A stretch of 64,000 nucleotides of DNA from Pseudoxanthomonas beigongshangi (GTDB taxonomy: Bacteria; Pseudomonadota; Gammaproteobacteria; Xanthomonadales; Xanthomonadaceae): positions 273,248 to 337,247 of the forward strand of contig NZ_JADHDV010000001.1 of assembly GCF_016820515.1 (NCBI RefSeq), written 5' to 3'. This document shows, piece after piece, positions 57,179-64,000 of the stretch. The first letter of the stretch is position 1; every line of letters starts with the position of its first letter. The position numbers were made by a program, and so were the translations under genes. The notes beneath the pieces were generated by a model. That model ran no database searches, was not told the origin of the DNA, and was given only the letters and a program-made list of their open reading frames with translations.

Positions 57179-57568
57179 ATGACCGAACAGCAGAACGATC
57201 CGCAGGCCAGCCAGAATCCGAACCAGCTCGATCCGGCCTTCTTCACCTGCGTCAACGAATACCTGGAACTGACCAACCGCCAGGCCAAGCAGCAGGGCCT
57301 CAAGCGCATCAGCGTCGCCTCGCTGTATGCCGCCGCGCGTTTCAACTCGCACGTCTACCTGTCCTTCGAAGGTGACGCCGCGGCTTCGCGCAAGGATTTC
57401 CTCGACTACATGACCAACATGTACCGGCGGATGCTCAACGAGCACCTGGACGCGCTGGGTGCCGAGCGCGGCCTGAACGTCGGCGAATCGGAACTGGCCG
57501 CCGAATACGCCGCCTTCAACGAAGCACAGGCCGGCTCGACGGACAACCAGGAAACCAAGCCGGAATGA
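57179..57568 (+). CDS. DUF3144 family protein
   Basis: A 129-residue cytoplasmic protein of unknown function. The core (about residues 17-100) is helical, with FFTCVNEYLELTNRQAKQQG, VASLYAAARFNSHVYLS and YMTNMYRRMLNEHLDALG, all typical of DUF3144. Both ends are Gln/Asn/Glu-rich and probably disordered. It sits 9 bp after trpB and overlaps trpA by four bases (ATGA), so it is inserted in the trpBA operon. I know of no biochemical role; the position suggests co-expression rather than a proven link with tryptophan synthase. Confidence 0.85.
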   Translation: MTEQQNDPQASQNPNQLDPAFFTCVNEYLELTNRQAKQQGLKRISVASLYAAARFNSHVYLSFEGDAAASRKDFLDYMTNMYRRMLNEHLDALGAERGLNVGESELAAEYAAFNEAQAGSTDNQETKPE

Positions 57569-58371
57569 GCCGATTCGACCAGCGCTTTTCGGAATTGCGC
57601 GCCGCCGGCCGCAAGGCGCTCATTCCGTTCATCACCGCCGGGGATCCTTCGCTGGAGGACACCGTGCCGGTGATGCACGCGCTGGTGGAGGCGGGCGCCG
57701 ACGTGATCGAACTCGGCGTCCCGTTCTCCGACCCCATGGCCGATGGCCCGACCATCCAGCGCAGCTCCGAGCGCGCGCTCGCGCGTGGCGCCGGCCTGCG
57801 CTACGTGCTCGATGCCGTGGCGGCGTTCCGCAAGCAGGACACGGCCACTCCCATCGTGCTGATGGGGTACCTGAACCCGGTCGAGATCCACGGCACGGCG
57901 CGGTTCGCGGAAGCGGCCGTGCAGGCCGGGGTGGACGGCGTGCTGCTGGTGGACCTGCCGCCGGAAGAGGCCGACGAAACCCGCGCCGCCTTCAACCGGC
58001 ACGGTCTGGCCCTGATCATGCTCGCTTCGCCGACAACCTCCGACGAGCGCATGGCCATGCTCTGCGACGAAGCCCAGGGCTACCTGTACTACGTCAGCTT
58101 CGCCGGCGTCACCGGGGCGTCCGAGCGGCTGGATACGCGCGCCGCGGGCGACCGGCTGCGCCGCATCCGTTCCCTGGCCAAGGCGCCGGTCGCCGCCGGC
58201 TTCGGCATCCGGGACGCCGCCAGCGCCCGTGCCATGGCGGTGGACGCCGACGGAGTGGTGGTGGGCAGCGCGCTGGTCACCGAACTGGCCCGTACCGATG
58301 CCGCCGAAACCGCTCCGGCCCGCGCCGCCGCCTTCCTGGCGCCGCTCCGGCACGCCCTGGACCAGCCCTGA
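57565..58371 (+). CDS. trpA: Tryptophan synthase alpha chain
   Basis: Cleaves indole-3-glycerol phosphate to indole, which passes to TrpB. The 268-residue barrel has LIPFITAGDPSLEDTVPVMH, the catalytic glutamate and aspartate in VIELGVPFSDPMADGPTIQ, and the phosphate-binding AGFGIRDAASA and GVVVGSALV. The start overlaps the DUF3144 gene by four bases. It is the last trp gene here; accD follows after 102 bp. Confidence 0.97.
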   Translation: MSRFDQRFSELRAAGRKALIPFITAGDPSLEDTVPVMHALVEAGADVIELGVPFSDPMADGPTIQRSSERALARGAGLRYVLDAVAAFRKQDTATPIVLMGYLNPVEIHGTARFAEAAVQAGVDGVLLVDLPPEEADETRAAFNRHGLALIMLASPTTSDERMAMLCDEAQGYLYYVSFAGVTGASERLDTRAAGDRLRRIRSLAKAPVAAGFGIRDAASARAMAVDADGVVVGSALVTELARTDAAETAPARAAAFLAPLRHALDQP

Positions 58372-58473
58372 GCCCGTACCCCTCCGGGGTGAGGGGCGGC
58401 CTTGGACGGCCTGCTAAACTGACCCGTCTGCCCATCCGCGGGATGGGCCCCTGAACGGGATTGTCGATAACGC

Positions 58474-59364
<891 letters not shown>

Positions 59365-59380
59365 GCAAGGAGGCACTCCG

Positions 59381-60724
59381 ATGAGTCGCAAGTATTTTGG
59401 TACCGACGGCATCCGCGGACGGGTCGGGCAGGGCCCGATCTCGGCCGATTTCGTCCTGCGCCTGGGCAACGCGCTGGGTCGCGTACTGTCCGAGAACACC
59501 GGGCGACGCCCGACCGTGGTGATCGGTAAGGACACCCGCATTTCCGGCTACATGTTCGAAGCCGCGCTGGAAGCCGGGCTGGTCGCCGCCGGCGCCGACG
59601 TGCAGCTGATGGGACCGATGCCGACCCCGGCGGTGGCGTTCCTGTCGCGCACCCTCGGCGCCGACGCGGGCATCGTCATCAGCGCTTCGCACAACCCGCA
59701 CTACGACAACGGCATCAAGTTCTTCTCGGCCGAAGGCGAGAAGCTGGACGACGCCACCGAGGCGGCGATCGAGGCCGCGCTGGATGGCGATTTCGTCACC
59801 GTCGAGTCGGAAAAGCTGGGCAAGGCGATCCGCAGCCGTGACGTGGTCGGCCGCTACATCGAGTTCTGCAAGGCCAGCGTGCCGCGCGGCTTCGATCTGC
59901 GGGGCCTGAAGATCGTGCTGGACTGCGCGCATGGCGCGACCTATCACATCGCGCCGCTGCTGTTCGGCGAGCTGGGAGCGGAGGTTGTCGCCATCGGCGC
60001 CGAGCCGAACGGCGTGAACATCAACGACGGCGTCGGCTCGATGCATATCGACAATCTCGCCCGCAAGGTGCGCGAGACCGGCGCGGATCTGGGCATCGCC
60101 TTCGACGGCGACGGCGATCGCGTGCTGATGGCCGACGACCAGGGCAATCCGGTCGACGGCGATGATCTGCTGTACGTCCTGGCCACGGCCTGGCAGCGGA
60201 GCGGGCGGCTGAAGGGCGCGGTGGTCGGCACGCTGATGACCAACTACGGCTTGGAGCGCGCGCTGGCCGAGCGCCAGGTGCCGTTCCTGCGGGTCAAGGT
60301 CGGCGATCGCTATGTCCACCAGGGCCTGGTCGAGGGGGGCGGCGTGCTGGGCGGCGAAACCTCGGGCCACTTGCTGTGCCTGGATCGCGCGACCACCGGC
60401 GACGCCATCGTCAGCGCGCTGCAGGTGCTGGAAGTGCTCAAGAGCGGTGGGCAGTCGCTGCGCCAGGCGCTGGCCGGCCTGTCCAAGGTGCCGCAGAAGA
60501 CCATCAACGTGAAGCTGGCCAACGGCGGGCGTCCGGCCGAGGCCGCGAGCGTGCAGGCCGCGCTGGCCGAGGCGCAGGCGGCGGTGTCCGGCCGCGGCCG
60601 CGCCTTCCTGCGCCCCTCCGGCACCGAGCCGGTGGTGCGGGTGACCGTCGAGGCCGACGACGACGCGCTGATGCAGGCCACGCTGGAGAAGCTGGCCGAG
60701 GCCGTGCGCGCCGCGGCCGCTTGA
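59381..60724 (+). CDS. glmM: Phosphoglucosamine mutase
   Basis: Converts glucosamine 6-phosphate to glucosamine 1-phosphate for UDP-GlcNAc and so for peptidoglycan and lipopolysaccharide. The 447-residue protein begins [18 protein letters not shown] and has the phosphoserine site [17 protein letters not shown], the metal loop [20 protein letters not shown] and the C-terminal phosphate loop [13 protein letters not shown]. It follows accD by 16 bp with AAGGAGG before the start. It is normally activated by phosphorylation of the active serine. Confidence 0.97.
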   Translation: MSRKYFGTDGIRGRVGQGPISADFVLRLGNALGRVLSENTGRRPTVVIGKDTRISGYMFEAALEAGLVAAGADVQLMGPMPTPAVAFLSRTLGADAGIVISASHNPHYDNGIKFFSAEGEKLDDATEAAIEAALDGDFVTVESEKLGKAIRSRDVVGRYIEFCKASVPRGFDLRGLKIVLDCAHGATYHIAPLLFGELGAEVVAIGAEPNGVNINDGVGSMHIDNLARKVRETGADLGIAFDGDGDRVLMADDQGNPVDGDDLLYVLATAWQRSGRLKGAVVGTLMTNYGLERALAERQVPFLRVKVGDRYVHQGLVEGGGVLGGETSGHLLCLDRATTGDAIVSALQVLEVLKSGGQSLRQALAGLSKVPQKTINVKLANGGRPAEAASVQAALAEAQAAVSGRGRAFLRPSGTEPVVRVTVEADDDALMQATLEKLAEAVRAAAA

Positions 60725-60792
60725 GGCCGATCAATGCAATCCTGGCGCCGGTCGGCTGGAATGACGCCGCCGCGCCTTCCTGGAGCAAGTGA

Positions 60793-61731
60793 ATGAGTTC
60801 CCGTATTCCCACCCTGGACATCACCCGTTTCGACACCGACCGCGAGGCCTTCGTCGCCGAACTGGGCGCCGCCTACCGCGAATGGGGATTTGCCGGCATC
60901 CGCAACCACGGCATCCCGCAGGCCGACATCGACGCCGCCTATGACGTGTTCAAGCGCTTCTTCGCACTGCCGGAAGAGACCAAGCGCAAGTACCACGTGC
61001 CGGGCAGCGGCGGCGCGCGTGGCTACACGCCGTTCGGCGTGGAGACCGCGAAGGACTCCAAGCATTTCGATCTGAAGGAGTTCTGGCACATCGGCCGCGA
61101 GATTCCCGATGACTCGAAGTATCGCGAGGTGATGCCGCCGAACCTGTGGCCGGACGAAGTGCCCGGATTCCGCGAGCACGGCTATGGCCTCTACGACGCG
61201 CTGGACAAGCTGGGCGCGCGGGTGCTGTCGGCGCTGGCGCTGCACATCGGGCTGGCGGAGGACTATTTCGCCGACAAGACCAACTCCGGCAATTCGATCC
61301 TGCGGCCGATCCACTATCCGCCGATCACCGCCGACGACATTCCCAACGTACGGGCCGGCGCGCACGAGGACATCAACCTGATCACGCTGCTGGTCGGCGC
61401 CAGCGCCGCCGGCCTGGAAGTGAAGTCCCAGCAGGGCGAGTGGGTGCCGTTCACCTCCGACGCGGACACCATCGTGGTCAACATCGGCGACATGCTGCAG
61501 CGCCTGACCAACCACGTGTATCCATCCACCACCCATCGGGTGGTGAACCCGCCGGGCGAGGAGGCGCGCAAGCCGCGCTATTCGGTGCCGTTCTTCCTGC
61601 ATCCGAATCCGGATTTCCTGATCGACGTGTTGCCCTCGACGATCAGCACCGACAATCCCAAGCGCTATCCCGAGGCGATCACCGCGCAGGGCTACCTCGA
61701 AGAGCGCCTGCGCGAGATCAAGCTCAAGTAA
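60793..61731 (+). CDS. 2-oxoglutarate/Fe(II) oxygenase, isopenicillin N synthase-like
   Basis: A 312-residue non-haem iron oxygenase. The N-terminal DIOX_N region includes YREWGFAGIRNHGI; the iron-binding facial triad is HED in AGAHEDINLITLLV plus the histidine in YPSTTHRVVNPPG, and RYSVPFFLHPNPDF gives the R-x-S that binds 2-oxoglutarate. In plants such enzymes modify hormones and alkaloids; bacterial homologues are mostly uncharacterised. It is 68 bp after glmM with GGAG near the start. No biosynthetic cluster surrounds it. The actual substrate cannot be told. Confidence 0.87.
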   Translation: MSSRIPTLDITRFDTDREAFVAELGAAYREWGFAGIRNHGIPQADIDAAYDVFKRFFALPEETKRKYHVPGSGGARGYTPFGVETAKDSKHFDLKEFWHIGREIPDDSKYREVMPPNLWPDEVPGFREHGYGLYDALDKLGARVLSALALHIGLAEDYFADKTNSGNSILRPIHYPPITADDIPNVRAGAHEDINLITLLVGASAAGLEVKSQQGEWVPFTSDADTIVVNIGDMLQRLTNHVYPSTTHRVVNPPGEEARKPRYSVPFFLHPNPDFLIDVLPSTISTDNPKRYPEAITAQGYLEERLREIKLK

Positions 61732-61740
61732 GCACGCGTC

Positions 61741-61760
61741 GATGCCACGCCTGTGGCATC
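61741..61760. terminator. Hairpin after the oxygenase gene
   Basis: GATGCCAC-GCCT-GTGGCATC is a perfect eight-base stem with four-base loop, nine bases after the stop codon. No T run follows, so it may be a weak or factor-assisted terminator. Confidence 0.45.
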
Positions 61761-61776
61761 CGGTGCCCTCAGGCAA

Positions 61777-61853
61777 GAAGCTCGCGCCGGGACGGCGCTC
61801 CTGCCGCGCGGAATGCGACAGATGGTAGGAGCGGCCTCCGGCCGCGAGCTTTT
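61777..61853. repeat. REP-like element pair between the oxygenase and SDR genes
   Basis: AAGCTCGCGCCGGGACGGCG on the left and its imperfect complement ending in GGCCGCGAGCTTT on the right flank about 25 bases. The right arm starts GTAGGAGCGGCCTCCGGCCG, the same head as the element at 11974-12036. It lies between convergent genes. Confidence 0.65.
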
Positions 61854-61900
61854 TCTATCCGGCCACGGATTTTCCGCCCGCCGCAAGATTTTCCCGAAGC

Positions 61901-62704
61901 TCAATCCGCCTTGCGGATCCGCGAGGAATTCCGGCTCATCAACCGGAACCGCGCGTGATCCGACAGGTGCCGGGTGACTCCGTGCAGCAGGCGGTAGCGC
62001 CAGCCCGGCACCACGATCACGCGTCCGCGCTCCAGTCCGTCGATGCCGGCGCGCGCCACCGCGTCGGCCTGCAGCCACAGCTTCTTCGGCAGCTTGTCCA
62101 TCATTACGCGGGTACCGGTGACGTCGTGGAATTCCGACCAGGTGAAACCGGGACAGAGCGCGCAGACCTTCACGCCGCGATCCGCGTTTTCCTGCGCCAG
62201 CGACTCGCTGAACTTGATCAGGAAGGCCTTGGCGGCGGCGTACAGGGTCTGGCCGTTGGAGCCCGGCATCAGCCCCGCGAAAGAGGCGACGTTGAGGATG
62301 CGACCGTCCGGGAAAACACGCAGCGAGGGCAGCAGCCGCCAGGTCAGTTCGCACACCGCATGGATCATCACCTGCAGGAACGCGGCATGGTCCGGCCATT
62401 CGCGGTTCTGGTAGCGGCCGGGCACGCCGAAGCCCGCGTTGTTGACCAGCACGCGCACGGCCAGGCCGCGCGCCTGGATGGCCTCGCACAGGCCGGCCAC
62501 GCCATCGGCGGCGGCGAGATCGGCGGCAATCACTTCCACCGGCACCTGCGGGCGCAGTTCCGCCGCCAATGCTTCCAGGCGCTCCCGCCGGCGCGCGGTG
62601 AGGATCAGCGGTACGCCACGGCGCGCATATTCACGCGCGATTTCCGCGCCGATGCCGCTGGAGGCGCCGGTGATCAGGGCGTAGCCGGGAGGCGTAGGGG
62701 ACAT
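61901..62704 (-). CDS. Short-chain dehydrogenase/reductase
   Basis: A 267-residue NAD(P)-dependent oxidoreductase. The cofactor motif is TGASSGIGAEIA (residues 13-24), with RRRERLE after strand 2 favouring NADPH, then NNAGFG, and the catalytic serine and YAAAKAF (YxxxK). A hydrophobic C-terminal segment followed by a basic tail (about residues 230-267) suggests membrane association. It resembles the YqjQ/DltE-type SDRs; the substrate is unknown. The ATG at 62704 has AGGAG eight bases upstream. It is divergent from tpiA. Confidence 0.87.
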   Translation of the reverse strand: MSPTPPGYALITGASSGIGAEIAREYARRGVPLILTARRRERLEALAAELRPQVPVEVIAADLAAADGVAGLCEAIQARGLAVRVLVNNAGFGVPGRYQNREWPDHAAFLQVMIHAVCELTWRLLPSLRVFPDGRILNVASFAGLMPGSNGQTLYAAAKAFLIKFSESLAQENADRGVKVCALCPGFTWSEFHDVTGTRVMMDKLPKKLWLQADAVARAGIDGLERGRVIVVPGWRYRLLHGVTRHLSDHARFRLMSRNSSRIRKAD

Positions 62705-62823
62705 GCGAGGACTCCTGTCGATGCCAAGACTCGGGTTCCGCCGCATGGTAATGCGTGCGGCCGCGCTTGCCGGAAATCCCACATCGGCTATCCTTGCGCG
62801 CCCACTGGACAGGAATTGGTCTT

Positions 62824-63582
62824 ATGCGCCGCAAGATCGTGGCCGGAAACTGGAAGCTCCACGGCGACCGCCAGTTCGCCTATGCCCTGATGGACGAGAT
62901 TGCCATGGGCCTGCCGCTGGCCGGGGTGGACGTGCTGATCCTCCCGCCGCTGCCGTATCTGGGCGAGCTGGTCGAGGACTACGCGCCGCAGGGCTTCGCG
63001 CTGGGTTCGCAGGACGTGAGCAGCAACGAGAAGGGCGCGTATACCGGCGAGGTTTCCGCCTCGATGCTGGTCGATGTCGGTGCCACCCATGGCCTGGTCG
63101 GCCATTCCGAACGCCGCCAGTACCACCACGAGGACAACGAACTGGTCGCGCGCAAGTTCATCGCCGCGCGCAACGCCGGCCTGGTGCCGGTACTTTGCCT
63201 GGGCGAAAGCCTGGCGCAGCGCGACGCGGGGCAGACCGAGGCCGTGGTTGGCGCGCAGTTGCGGACGGTCCTGGACGCCGCCGGGGTGGAGGCGTTCGAA
63301 CGGGCCATCGTGGCCTATGAACCGGTCTGGGCCATCGGTACCGGCCGCAATGCCAGCCCGGCCCAGGCCCAGGCCGTTCATGCATTCATCCGTGGCGAAG
63401 TGGCCGGACGCGATGCTAGAATCGCCGATTCGCTGCCCATCCTGTATGGCGGCAGCGTCAAGCCCGACAACGCCGCGGAACTGTTCGCGCAGCCCGATGT
63501 CGATGGAGGGCTGGTGGGTGGTGCGTCGTTGGTGGCGCGCGATTTTCTCGCCATCGCGAAAGCGGCGGCGGAGCGGGGCTGA
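62824..63582 (+). CDS. tpiA: Triosephosphate isomerase
   Basis: Interconverts dihydroxyacetone phosphate and glyceraldehyde 3-phosphate. The 252-residue barrel begins RRKIVAGNWKLHG with the catalytic lysine, and has GHSERRQYHHE with the catalytic histidine, YEPVWAIGTGRNAS with the catalytic glutamate, and LYGGSVKPDNAAEL. Start chosen by AGGA upstream and the family N-terminus. secG follows 57 bp later, as in many proteobacteria, usually with nuo genes after it; those would lie outside the window. Confidence 0.97.
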   Translation: MRRKIVAGNWKLHGDRQFAYALMDEIAMGLPLAGVDVLILPPLPYLGELVEDYAPQGFALGSQDVSSNEKGAYTGEVSASMLVDVGATHGLVGHSERRQYHHEDNELVARKFIAARNAGLVPVLCLGESLAQRDAGQTEAVVGAQLRTVLDAAGVEAFERAIVAYEPVWAIGTGRNASPAQAQAVHAFIRGEVAGRDARIADSLPILYGGSVKPDNAAELFAQPDVDGGLVGGASLVARDFLAIAKAAAERG

Positions 63583-63639
63583 TCCCCCGCGGGTCCGGCC
63601 GTGGCCGGGCCTTCCAACCTGTTTCGGGACGAATTCGAA

Positions 63640-64000
63640 ATGATGCTGATCCTCAATGTGGTCTACGTGCTGATCGCCATCGCGATCATCGCGCTGGTGC
63701 TGATGCAGCGCGGTTCGGGCGCGCAGGCCGGGTCCGGCTTCGGCGCCGGTGCCTCCGGCACGGTGTTCGGCGCACGCGGCGCCTCCAACTTCCTGTCCAA
63801 GAGCACCAAGTGGCTGGCGATCGCCTTCTTCGGCATCACCCTGTTCATGGCCTGGCACGCCTCGCACAGCGCGCGCCCGACCACCCAGCAGAACCTGGGC
63901 GTGATGACCCAGCAGCAGGCTCCGGCGGCCGGCGCGCCCGCGGCCGGCGAGCTGTCCGTCCCCGCGCAGCCGACCACGGTGCCCGCGGCGCCCGCGACCC
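63640..64000 (+). CDS. secG: Preprotein translocase subunit SecG, 3' end cut by window
   Basis: Small subunit of the SecYEG translocon that assists protein export. Two membrane helices are seen (about residues 2-21 and 57-74) with the conserved loop LVLMQRGSGAQAGSGFGAGA between them and GTVFGARGASNFLSKSTKW after it. From residue 82 there is an Ala/Pro/Gln-rich tail that continues past the window end with no stop yet (120 codons). The start is the first of two ATG codons (63640 or 63643). The position after tpiA is the usual one. Confidence 0.94.
   Translation, partial: MMLILNVVYVLIAIAIIALVLMQRGSGAQAGSGFGAGASGTVFGARGASNFLSKSTKWLAIAFFGITLFMAWHASHSARPTTQQNLGVMTQQQAPAAGAPAAGELSVPAQPTTVPAAPAT

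Overview
The window is a gene-dense, GC-rich stretch of bacterial chromosome. It carries only core-type genes: no transposase, integrase, phage or plasmid gene is visible. Gene content and order point to the family Lysobacteraceae/Xanthomonadaceae (Lysobacter, Luteimonas, Pseudoxanthomonas or a relative). Supporting signs are asd-fimV-truA-trpF-trpBA-accD, pcnB-folK-panBC, a GumN-like protein, large TonB-dependent receptors with tandem paralogues, REP-like elements of the GTRGGAGCGRC type, and a perfect CRP/Clp-type operator. The genus is an inference.

Layout. 0-6 kb: the 3' part of dapA with a short BamC-like lipoprotein, a 7Fe ferredoxin (fdxA), a pirin, a Cds1-like PLP enzyme and oligopeptidase A. 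6.2 kb: tRNA-Glu(CTC) with its promoter. 6.4-12 kb: pcnB (apparently starting at ATT)-folK-panB-panC-panD-pgi. 12-20.6 kb: queG against nnr-tsaE-amidase-mutL, followed by a DUF1684 lipoprotein and a GumN/TraB protein. 20.6-23.7 kb: an RnfB-like ferredoxin, metG and a DUF2147 protein. 23.9-33 kb: three large TonB-dependent receptor genes on the minus strand. The second and third are close paralogues, and all three are preceded by the same 11-bp-period direct repeat. 33.3-40 kb: apbC, dcd, RDD protein, HIT protein, dienelactone hydrolase, rimO, DUF3025, greB and a GNAT protein. 40-47.6 kb: a HerA-like ATPase, a MltD-like transglycosylase, a YhhN protein, an unusual M50 protease, psd, a SCO protein and prmB. 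47.7-53.6 kb: aroC, a 2-hydroxyacid dehydrogenase, asd, fimV and truA.

53.6-54.3 kb: a perfect array of 98 copies of the 7-mer GATTCCC (GGGAATC on the other strand) that ends one base before the trpF start codon. It is the most striking non-genic feature here. 54.3-64 kb: trpF, a divergent TrpI-like LysR regulator, trpB-DUF3144-trpA, accD, glmM, a 2OG-Fe(II) oxygenase, an SDR, tpiA and the 5' part of secG.

As a whole the window combines amino-acid synthesis (lysine/aspartate family, chorismate, tryptophan), pantothenate and folate synthesis, cell-wall and envelope functions (AmiC-type amidase, transglycosylase, GlmM, Psd, SecG, BamC), RNA and tRNA modification, and nutrient uptake through TonB receptors. 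The best leads are the heptamer array and its relation to trpF, the shared operator-like repeat before the receptor genes, the CRP/Clp site, the ATT start of pcnB, a MutL that lacks the usual endonuclease motifs, and G-tracts around the start of the M50 protease gene.
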